Origin: CAZCDS01 sp964497585
GTDB taxonomy: Bacteria; Desulfobacterota; Desulfomonilia; Desulfomonilales; Desulfomonilaceae
NCBI GenBank assembly: GCA_964497585.1
Contig: CAZCDS010000059.1
Span: 1-40,540 of the forward strand
Direction of reading: 5' to 3'
DNA: 40,540 bases
The notes below the pieces were generated by a model, which was given only the letters and a program-made list of their open reading frames with translations, was not told the DNA's origin and did no database searches. The number at the start of each line of letters is the position of its first letter. The first letter of the stretch is position 1. Shown here one piece after another: positions 34,535-40,540 of this stretch. The translations under genes and the position numbers were made by a program.

Positions 34535-35173
34535 ATGTCACAAGAACTGATTGACGCCCTCTCAACGATGAAAGAAAAGGAAGCGCTCACGCTGGTGGAG
34601 GAGTTGCTCGACAAGGGGACCGACCCTTTGGCAATCCTGCAGGACTGCAAGCAAGCCATGGCGATCGTGGGTGACAACTTCGCTTCAGGGAAGTACTTCC
34701 TACCGGAACTCGTGATGGCCGGAGAGATGCTCCTCAAGATATCCAGTATTATCAAGCCCAAGCTTCAAGTCACAGCCGCAGCCGAAACCCTGGGTCGAGT
34801 CGTACTCGGGACCGTGGAGGGCGATCTGCACGATATCGGAAAGGATATCGTTGGCCTCATGCTGGAAGTCAACGGTTTCCAAGTAACGGACCTGGGTATC
34901 GATGTGCCCCCCAACAAATTCGTCGATTCCGTCAAGGAGAATGAACCGCAGGTTGTGGCACTCAGTGGCTTTCTCACGTTGGCCTTCGATTCCATGAAGG
35001 CGACCGTAGATGCCCTTGCCGAAGCCGGGTTCCGTGAGCGGGTCAAGATCATGATCGGCGGTGGTCAAATCGACGAGGGAGTGCTCCGTCACACTGGGGC
35101 GGACGACTATGGTTTGGACGCCATGGACGCGGTCTCCATGGCCAAGCGGTGGGTGGGAGGAGGTGCTCAGTGA
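34535..35173 (+). CDS. Corrinoid (cobalamin-binding) methyl carrier protein, MtaC/MtvC-like
   Basis: A 212-residue two-domain protein. An N-terminal helical cap (about 1-85; EALTLVEELLDKGTDPL type) precedes a B12-binding Rossmann domain. The cobalt-coordinating His99 sits in GDLHDIGKD, the DxHxxG motif, followed by ALSGFLT and the MIGGGQ loop. The carrier receives a methyl group from the substrate methyltransferase and passes it to the pterin-dependent one. I choose the ATG at 34535 because AAAGGAG precedes it by about 6 nt; the frame opens earlier at 34481 without a ribosome site. Its stop overlaps the GTG of the next gene. Confidence 0.93.
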   Translation: MSQELIDALSTMKEKEALTLVEELLDKGTDPLAILQDCKQAMAIVGDNFASGKYFLPELVMAGEMLLKISSIIKPKLQVTAAAETLGRVVLGTVEGDLHDIGKDIVGLMLEVNGFQVTDLGIDVPPNKFVDSVKENEPQVVALSGFLTLAFDSMKATVDALAEAGFRERVKIMIGGGQIDEGVLRHTGADDYGLDAMDAVSMAKRWVGGGAQ

Positions 35174-36417
35174 ACACGTCGCCGGAAGAGCTATTCCAGG
35201 AACGTGAAAAGCGGGTCTGCGATGCGATAGAACTGAAGACCCCTGATCGCGTACCGATCGTAAGCTTCCTCGGATATGTTCCGGCCTTGTGGGCGGGAAT
35301 TAGTATCAGGGAAGCCATGTACGATTTCGACAAGTGCATGGACGCGTGGACCCGTGCCACTGAATACTTCGCGCCCGACATGGCGGATAATCCATTCACT
35401 ATCCGCTTTCTGGGGCCCACCTTGGATGCGCTGGATTTTCAGCAACTCAAATGGGCCGGCCGAGGACTCGATGATTACGCCCCCTATCAGTTTATCGAGG
35501 GCGAATACATGAAAGAGGACGAGTACGATCACTTCCTTTTCGATCCGACCGACTTCATTATTCGCCGGTACTGGCCGCGCGTGTTCAAGGCATTCGAACC
35601 CTTCGCAACGCTCCCGCCCCTCCGTGACATCATGAGCTATTACATGGGCCTGACCAATTTCTTCTTCTTTTCCTCGGAGGATATGGTCAAGGCACTTGAG
35701 GCGCTCTCCTCGGCTGCTGAAAAGGCGAAAGAGATGGTGACCGGCGCGGTGCAATTTGCTGAACGCATGAAGAACATGGGTTTTCCCATGCAGTTTGCCG
35801 GCACGACACAGGCGCCGTTCGATACCATCAGCGATTTCATGCGCGGCACCAAGGGTGGGATGATCGACATGTTCCGGCAAGAGGACAAGCTGCTCGAAGC
35901 AACCGAGAAGATGCTGCCGATCATGTTCGAGCTGGGTTTCGGAACAAAGAGACGAGGCGGCAAAAGGGTCTTCATCCCGCTGCACAAAGGCCTCGACGGG
36001 TTCATGTCCACTGAACATTTCAAGATCTTCTACTGGCCCACCCTGAAACGGTTGTTGGAAATGCTTATTGCGGAAGGCTTGAATCCCGTGGTCCTCTGGG
36101 AGGGCGACTGCACGTCCCGTCTCGAAATGATCGGTGACATTCCAGCGGGTAAGGCCGCATACCATTTCGAGCGGACCGACATCTTCAAGGCCAAAGAAGT
36201 CATTGGAGACAGGGTGTGCCTCAGAGGAAACGTGCCGCTCTCCATGCTGTGCACAGGCACGCCTGATGATATAAAGGCATACTGCCGAAAGCTTATCGAT
36301 AAAGTGGGCAGGGACGGAGGATTCATCATGGACGCCGGCGCCGTGATCGACGGCGCAAGGTTTGACAATCTGAAGGCCATGATCGATGTCACAAAAGAAT
36401 ACGGCCGATATGACTGA
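35170..36417 (+). CDS. UroD-fold substrate:corrinoid methyltransferase (component I)
   Basis: A 415-residue member of the uroporphyrinogen-decarboxylase-fold family, which in this setting transfers a methyl group from substrate to the corrinoid protein. The start is GTG at 35170 (GGAGGAGG upstream), overlapping the previous TGA, so translation is coupled. The family barrel is clear (ELKTPDRVPIV start, late GNVPLSMLCTGTPDDIKAYC). The HxC..C zinc set of MtaA/MtbA-type enzymes is not present: at the matching place it reads WEGDC (Cys314), with another Cys350 in DRVCLRG. Metal ligands may differ (Glu311 or Asp313 with the cysteines). Substrate is unknown; methoxylated aromatics are the first guess for such operons. 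Confidence 0.85.
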   Translation: MNTSPEELFQEREKRVCDAIELKTPDRVPIVSFLGYVPALWAGISIREAMYDFDKCMDAWTRATEYFAPDMADNPFTIRFLGPTLDALDFQQLKWAGRGLDDYAPYQFIEGEYMKEDEYDHFLFDPTDFIIRRYWPRVFKAFEPFATLPPLRDIMSYYMGLTNFFFFSSEDMVKALEALSSAAEKAKEMVTGAVQFAERMKNMGFPMQFAGTTQAPFDTISDFMRGTKGGMIDMFRQEDKLLEATEKMLPIMFELGFGTKRRGGKRVFIPLHKGLDGFMSTEHFKIFYWPTLKRLLEMLIAEGLNPVVLWEGDCTSRLEMIGDIPAGKAAYHFERTDIFKAKEVIGDRVCLRGNVPLSMLCTGTPDDIKAYCRKLIDKVGRDGGFIMDAGAVIDGARFDNLKAMIDVTKEYGRYD

Positions 36418-36467
36418 ACTTGAGATCGCCCTGTCAGGAGACTCGTTCGTCCCGGATTGAACCGGCA

Positions 36468-37220
36468 ATGATCGTTGTACACGACATCTGTGTGTTTCCC
36501 GGACTTCAGGATGTGTTGGACCGACCCCTATGGAGCGGCCCTGCAACACGATCGGAGGATTTTGAGAGGCTGGCCCGGGAGACGCTGGATATGGTGGCCG
36601 CGGAAAGACTCGTTCGGCCGAAGCTGGTCCTGGGCATTTTCTCCGTGGCCGACAGAGACGCGGAGCAGCTGGACCTGGCCGGAGCTGGCAGGCTCCTATT
36701 AAGCCTTTCGCCCCGGACGTTAGCCTGCTGTGACCAGGTGGCCGTTGCCATTGTGACCATCGGCCCTGACTGCGAAGCGCGAGCCGCCCTTCTCATGGAG
36801 CGGGGAGAGCGACTCAAAGGATTGTTCCTGGACGCCTCAGGCAGCGTGGCTGTGGAGATGGCGGTGGACAAGGCCCGCGAAATGGTCACGGAAACAGCGC
36901 ATAGTGCAGGGTTGGAGGCAGGCCCTTTCGTGAGTGCCGGAACCCGCGGTTTCGCTCTGGACCAGCAGTTCCGGATCTGGCAAATGCTCCGGGCCGAGCT
37001 GATAGACGTACGGATTTCGTCCAGGGGCATGCTCCACCCTGCCAAATCGGCCTCTTTCCTCCTGCCCTTGGGGCGTGAGATGCCGGGCTGCCACGACGAT
37101 CGCACCTGCAGACAATGTGAGATGTTTCCTGCGTGCGCTTTCAGACGACATGACAAACACAAGAGAAAATTCGAGCAGTCCGGTCAGACACAGAGTAATG
37201 GTGAGACCGGCCGGCGTTGA
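36468..37220 (+). CDS. B12-dependent methionine-synthase-activation-domain-like protein
   Basis: A 250-residue soluble protein resembling the stand-alone activation-domain proteins found beside corrinoid methyltransferases. The central part (VAVAIVTIGPDCEARAAL, FLDASGSVAVEMAVDKA) and the RGMLHPAKSASFLLPLG segment follow the family. The C-terminus carries four closely spaced cysteines in CHDDRTCRQCEMFPAC, possibly an iron-sulfur or metal site. The role is probably in keeping or reactivating the corrinoid. The start is uncertain: the ATG at 36468 has no strong ribosome site, and an in-frame TTG at 36420 exists. The 3' end overlaps the reactivase start by about 70 bp. Confidence 0.75.
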   Translation: MIVVHDICVFPGLQDVLDRPLWSGPATRSEDFERLARETLDMVAAERLVRPKLVLGIFSVADRDAEQLDLAGAGRLLLSLSPRTLACCDQVAVAIVTIGPDCEARAALLMERGERLKGLFLDASGSVAVEMAVDKAREMVTETAHSAGLEAGPFVSAGTRGFALDQQFRIWQMLRAELIDVRISSRGMLHPAKSASFLLPLGREMPGCHDDRTCRQCEMFPACAFRRHDKHKRKFEQSGQTQSNGETGRR

Positions 37221-39021
37221 GATCGACCTGGAGCCCGGGCGATCGCTGAGGTGGGCCGTGCGTGGAGCGGGAGCCAAGCTGGAAGGGCTTTGCGGGGGCA
37301 GGGGAGCCTGCGGTGCGTGCAGAGTGCGTGTGTCAGGGGGGCGGGCCACAGAACCATCGAAGGCTGAGTTGCGCCATCTCACTTCTGAAGAACTGCATCA
37401 AGGTCTGCGTCTGGCGTGCCAGACGAGAGTTTTGAGTGATGTTGAGGTGACCGTCCTTCCAAGCGCTCTTGCTGCCGGCCAGCGTGTGCTCACAGCGGCC
37501 TCGCACGATACGGCGATCGTTGATCCACCGGTTCGGGCGTACGACGTGCAACCGGCTCAGCCCTCGGTCAACGACCAACAAGCGGACGATCAGCGGGTTC
37601 TGGAGGAACTCCAGGCACGACACGGCGTGGAATGCTGTTCGGTGGACCTCCGGTGCCTGGGGGAACTCTCTTGGCTTATGCGCGGTCAAGACAGGCTGGC
37701 TCGAGCGCTTGTCCGCGGTCGAGAACTGATAGGAGTGAGTTCCGCTGAGGCCCCCGTGCTGGGAATGGCAGTGGATCTGGGCACTACGGGCGTGGCCGCG
37801 TCTCTATATGATATGTCCGACGGGAGGCTTCTTGCGGCCTCGGGATTGCTGAACCCCCAGTGCAATTATGGAGAAGATATCATCACCCGTATTGACGCGG
37901 CAGGACGATCTCCCGCGCGGGCTGAGGAACTCAAAAGAGTCGCAGTTCAGGCTATTGACCGAATGGCCGACGAATTAGCCTCGACAGTCGGAGAATCCGG
38001 CAGAGCTGTAGCCGAGCTTGTGGTCGTGGGAAACACCGCGATGCACCACCTGTTTCTGGGGCTCCCCGTTGGACAACTCGCCCGAGCGCCTCATCTTCCT
38101 TGTGTCGGCCTGGCTATGGAGTTGAAGGCACGGGAAGTCGGATTGAACCTGATGTCGGGTGCTTATCTTTTTCTTCCTCCCAACCCCGCGGCCTTCATAG
38201 GATCGGATCACATCGCTATGCTTTTGGCGGTTAGAGCCGACGAGGCCGATGAGCCCACGCTCTTCATAGATATGGGTACCAACACCGAGATTTGTCTCGT
38301 GGCAGGGGATTCGATGACGAGCGTCTCCTGTGCATCAGGACCGGCATTTGAGGGGTTCCATCTCAGTTCCGGCATGCGAGCCGTTCCCGGCGCGATAGAG
38401 CGTATTAGCCTTACCAACCGAGGGGTGGAATTGGAGGCCATTGGCGACCGGTCGCCGCTGGGCTTCTGTGGATCCGGTATTGTCGACATCTGTTCCGAGA
38501 TGTTCAGAACAGGTGTGGTAAACGCCCGCGGGACGTTGCTCCCGGATCACGAGCGCGTGAAGACCGACGGATCAGAGTTGGCGTTCACGGTGTTGGATCG
38601 GGGAGAGCATGATGCCCAGATCCCCATTACCGTCACCCAACGTGATATCCGCAATGTCCAGCTTGCCAAGGCTGCCATACAGGCTGGTACAGAAATACTT
38701 CTGCGTTCGGCGGGCATCAGTGTTGATGACCTGAGCCAGGTAATCGTAGCAGGTGCGTTCGGCAATTACTTAAACGTTCACAGTGCACAGAATCTGGGAT
38801 TGCTCCCCGCAGTCAAGCCCGAAAAGGTGGTCCAAGTGGGTAATGCTGCCGGCACAGGCGCGGGCATGATGTTGCTCTCCTCATCCTGGCGTGAGCGGGC
38901 AGGAGCAATCTCCCGAAAGCTAAGGTACCTCGAGTTGGCGTCACAGCCGGACTTCCAAAAGATCTTTCTCGACTCAATAGCCCTCGGTCGCAGCCAAGGG
39001 CTCAATGGAGGGCGCTCATGA
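37150..39021 (+). CDS. Corrinoid protein reductive activator (RACE; [2Fe-2S] ferredoxin plus ASKHA ATPase)
   Basis: A 623-residue enzyme that reduces inactive cob(II)alamin on the carrier protein using ATP. An N-terminal ferredoxin domain has C48, C54, C57 and C90 (LCGGRGACGACRV and a later ACQTRV), as in plant-type [2Fe-2S] clusters. A linker precedes the DUF4445-type ASKHA ATPase with AVDLGTTGVAASLYD, VVVGNTAMHHLFLG, FIDMGTNTEICL and VAGAFGNYLNVHSA. Start at the ATG at 37150 is preferred because the ferredoxin's first strand begins soon after; ATG 37198 is an alternative and would shorten that strand. Its stop overlaps the next ATG (ATGA). Confidence 0.92.
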   Translation: MTNTRENSSSPVRHRVMVRPAGVEIDLEPGRSLRWAVRGAGAKLEGLCGGRGACGACRVRVSGGRATEPSKAELRHLTSEELHQGLRLACQTRVLSDVEVTVLPSALAAGQRVLTAASHDTAIVDPPVRAYDVQPAQPSVNDQQADDQRVLEELQARHGVECCSVDLRCLGELSWLMRGQDRLARALVRGRELIGVSSAEAPVLGMAVDLGTTGVAASLYDMSDGRLLAASGLLNPQCNYGEDIITRIDAAGRSPARAEELKRVAVQAIDRMADELASTVGESGRAVAELVVVGNTAMHHLFLGLPVGQLARAPHLPCVGLAMELKAREVGLNLMSGAYLFLPPNPAAFIGSDHIAMLLAVRADEADEPTLFIDMGTNTEICLVAGDSMTSVSCASGPAFEGFHLSSGMRAVPGAIERISLTNRGVELEAIGDRSPLGFCGSGIVDICSEMFRTGVVNARGTLLPDHERVKTDGSELAFTVLDRGEHDAQIPITVTQRDIRNVQLAKAAIQAGTEILLRSAGISVDDLSQVIVAGAFGNYLNVHSAQNLGLLPAVKPEKVVQVGNAAGTGAGMMLLSSSWRERAGAISRKLRYLELASQPDFQKIFLDSIALGRSQGLNGGRS

Positions 39022-39866
39022 ACACCGTCGTGTCCGGTCATGCCAAGACAGTAACCATAGGTCCAGATCTGCCCACAGTTCTGATCGGAGAACGCATCAA
39101 CCCTTCCGGTAAGAAAAGGCTTGCTAGCGCACTGAAGGAAGGCGACCTGGAACTCGTCCGTCACGAGGCACGAGTGCAGGTGGAGGCCGGGGCCGAAATA
39201 CTGGATCTCAACGTAGTAGCTCCGGGCGTGAACGAGGTGGACATGCTTCCTCGGGCGATGAAAGCGGTCTTCGAAGAGGTAGATGTTCCGCTGTGCCTGG
39301 ACATCAATGACCCAAAGGCCCTTGAGATTGCGTTGGAGCAATACCCCGGCAAACCTATCATCAATTCGGTGACCGGCGAAGAGAAATCGCTCGCCGTGGT
39401 CTTGCCCATCGCGAGAAAGCACGGTGCCGCGGTCATCGGCCTGACAATGGATGACAACGGAATACCGAAAGATGCTCGGACACGTGCATCCATCGCGGCA
39501 TCCATCGTTGAGCGGGCGCGCGGTGAAGGAATTCCCGAACAGGATGTCATCATCGATTGCCTGGCGTTGACACTCGGGGCGGACAGCAGTTCCGGCCTCG
39601 TTACTCTTGAGGCGGTTGCTCGCGTGAAAGCCGACCTCGGAGTGAATCAAACGCTGGGAGCAAGCAACGTATCGTTCGGCCTGCCGGAGCGAGGCCTGAT
39701 CAATCGGATGTTCGTGTCTGCAGCCATCGCGGCCGGCGTCACCTGCCCGACCCTAGACCCGATCGAGCTGCGACAGGCGGTTCTCGCGACGGATCTCATT
39801 CTCGGCAGGGACCGATTCGCTCAGCGATTCCTGAAGGATTACCGGGAGCGCGAAAGTCTTTCCTAA
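39018..39866 (+). CDS. Methyltetrahydrofolate:corrinoid methyltransferase (AcsE/MeTr-like, component II)
   Basis: A 282-residue pterin-binding TIM-barrel protein that moves the methyl group between corrinoid protein and tetrahydrofolate. Characteristic pieces are GERINPSGKKRL at the start, ILDLNV, INSVTGEEKS, GLTMDDNGIP, VIIDCLALTLGAD and LGASNVSFGLP. Length is normal. The ATG overlaps the reactivase stop. With the upstream genes it completes a four-component methyl-transfer system (substrate methyltransferase, corrinoid carrier, reactivator, tetrahydrofolate methyltransferase). The last 139 bp and 12 bp past the stop are duplicated at 28972-29122. Confidence 0.93.
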   Translation: MNTVVSGHAKTVTIGPDLPTVLIGERINPSGKKRLASALKEGDLELVRHEARVQVEAGAEILDLNVVAPGVNEVDMLPRAMKAVFEEVDVPLCLDINDPKALEIALEQYPGKPIINSVTGEEKSLAVVLPIARKHGAAVIGLTMDDNGIPKDARTRASIAASIVERARGEGIPEQDVIIDCLALTLGADSSSGLVTLEAVARVKADLGVNQTLGASNVSFGLPERGLINRMFVSAAIAAGVTCPTLDPIELRQAVLATDLILGRDRFAQRFLKDYRERESLS

Positions 39867-40254
39867 GCAAATAGGAAGAGAGACGTGTCTCGACCGGCCC
39901 ACAAATCTGCCGAGCCCCACCGCCAGAATGCCAGCTAGCAGCCGATGGTCAACCCGAAATCTAGGAAAGACGCATCAGAGGAAATTCTCCACTGTTTACC
40001 CGCCTCAACAGTAGCCCTTCCACTCGGATTCGTCGCATTGGCCGGCACTCGTTCGCTCCGCGTCCGATCTCCGGGGTGGCATACTCGCTGATTTTTTTAG
40101 CCTAGCCCAAGGTGATTGAAAGGTCAGAGGATTTTCAATAGACACGTGAAATGACCACTCGAATCCAACATGTTTCTCCGCTCCGTCAGCGCCCCACTGC
40201 TCTACTCCTCGCCGCTTTCTTGTCTGTCGAGGTGGACCTCGGGAGGCATGGACC
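39867..40254. other. Intergenic, no clear gene
   Basis: Past the end of the 151-bp repeat (39878) no credible gene is seen. An inverted repeat ATTGAAA/TTTCAAT with an 11-nt spacer lies near 40117-40140. Short antisense frames (40005-40397) have no ribosome sites. Confidence 0.45.
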
Positions 40255-40401
40255 ATGATTTTCACCGAGGTCGATCTGGCGGAGAAGATCGCGGATCTCT
40301 GAGGTTTCCTGAAGGGGGGACCAGTTCCGTTTTTTACCAGAACGGACTTGACAAATTGCAGCGGCCACTGTAAGCGAAAGGAGGAGCATATCGACAAATG
40401 A
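40255..40401 (+). other. Short frame with an in-frame UGA, unresolved
   Basis: From the ATG at 40255 (GGGAGG upstream) the frame reads MIFTEVDLAEKIADL, then TGA (40300-40302), then 32 more protein-like codons including a CSGHC pair, ending in a second TGA at 40399-40401. The latter overlaps another ATG (40399) of a 23-codon frame that has AAAGGAGG upstream. It could be a broken gene, a 15-residue peptide, or a selenocysteine codon. A stem with AACGGACT pairing partly to AGTTCCGTT lies about 20 nt after the first TGA. None of these is established. Confidence 0.25.
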
Positions 40402-40495
40402 CCGACTCAGCTCAAAGATTCTTCTTTTTTGGGTTTAGCTTTAGAAGGAGTACTCGCATGGGCTGAGTGTGCTGATCTCATAGATACTGAAGGAA

Positions 40496-40525
40496 AGAGC
40501 GGAGACCACACTCCGCTCTTTTTTT
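40496..40525 (+). terminator. Strong intrinsic terminator
   Basis: AGAGCGGAG (40496-40504) pairs perfectly with CTCCGCTCT (40511-40519) around a 6-nt loop and is followed by an uninterrupted T run. It ends some plus-strand transcript: either the methyltransferase operon with a 600-nt tail or a separate small transcript from 40255-40470. Confidence 0.9.
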
Positions 40526-40540
40526 GTTTCGTGGGGCAGT

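Noticed and set aside
35191..36549. 452-residue antisense open frame on the minus strand
   Set aside because: It is the shadow of the UroD-fold methyltransferase gene; no motifs and no ribosome site.
38778..39650. 290-residue minus-strand frame
   Set aside because: It is antisense to the reactivase and methyltransferase genes, both firmly identified.
40348..40376. TTGACA as a -35 promoter box
   Set aside because: No acceptable -10 box lies 16-18 bp downstream (TAAGCG only).
40360..40400. GCGGCCACTGTAAGCG resembling a cobalamin-riboswitch B12 box
   Set aside because: The rest of the riboswitch core (conserved GGGAA, GGTG and the AGCCAGGAGACC-type segment in the right order) is missing, and it lies downstream of the corrinoid operon, not upstream.

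Overview
The window looks like a chromosome segment of an anaerobic Desulfobacterota-type bacterium, perhaps a Desulfomonile- or Syntrophus-like aromatic-acid degrader. This is inference, not identification. It rests on three things: a (now broken) 6-hydroxycyclohexene-carboxyl-CoA dehydrogenase of the anaerobic benzoyl-CoA pathway, a complete corrinoid/tetrahydrofolate methyl-transfer operon of the O-demethylase type, and a sigma-54 plus NtrC-family regulatory style with many PAS sensor kinases.

Layout. (1) 1-4690: a decayed insertion-sequence transposase (703-1269), an orphan five-PAS hybrid histidine kinase (minus strand, 4378-1337), and a receiver-domain remnant just upstream of it. (2) 4690-9990: a mobile and decayed zone. 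It holds palindromes, a small ribbon-helix-helix protein missed by length-filtered ORF calling (5664-5834), a doubly broken hypothetical gene, an excisionase-like protein overlapping a tyrosine integrase, a 3' tRNA fragment next to the integrase, a two-TM coiled-coil protein, and solo insertion-sequence ends. (3) 10000-21472, minus strand: a catabolic run read right to left. It begins with an old-yellow-enzyme/TMADH-like iron-sulfur flavoprotein, then an aryl-acid adenylate-forming ligase, a branched-chain-type (Liv) ABC transporter (H, M, binding protein, G, F), a stand-alone receiver protein, the frameshifted had gene and an alpha/beta hydrolase. (4) 21473-21948: a divergent control region with a consensus-perfect sigma-54 promoter facing the catabolic run and two copies of one palindrome upstream of it. 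(5) 21949-24942: a PAS histidine kinase and an NtrC-type sigma-54 activator, almost certainly the regulators of region 4. (6) 24958-28618: a DMT permease, a small hypothetical protein, an isochorismatase-family hydrolase, and a divergent TrpD-like phosphoribosyltransferase. (7) 28972-39878: a second Liv-type ABC transporter (binding protein, H, M, G, F), then corrinoid protein, UroD-fold methyltransferase, a B12-methionine-synthase-activation-like protein, a [2Fe-2S]/ASKHA corrinoid reactivase and a pterin-dependent methyltransferase, all in one direction. A 151-bp repeat of the last gene's 3' end sits just before this block. (8) 39867-40540: non-coding or unresolved, ending in a strong intrinsic terminator.

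How it works together (inference). Region 3-5 looks like an inducible uptake, activation and reduction route for an aromatic or alicyclic acid. Region 7 looks like import of a methylated substrate coupled to corrinoid demethylation, passing the methyl group to tetrahydrofolate. The repeats (164 bp at 8213 and 27087; 151 bp at 28972 and 39728), the integrase and the IS remains indicate that both modules sit in rearranged, probably acquired DNA. Substrates cannot be read from sequence.
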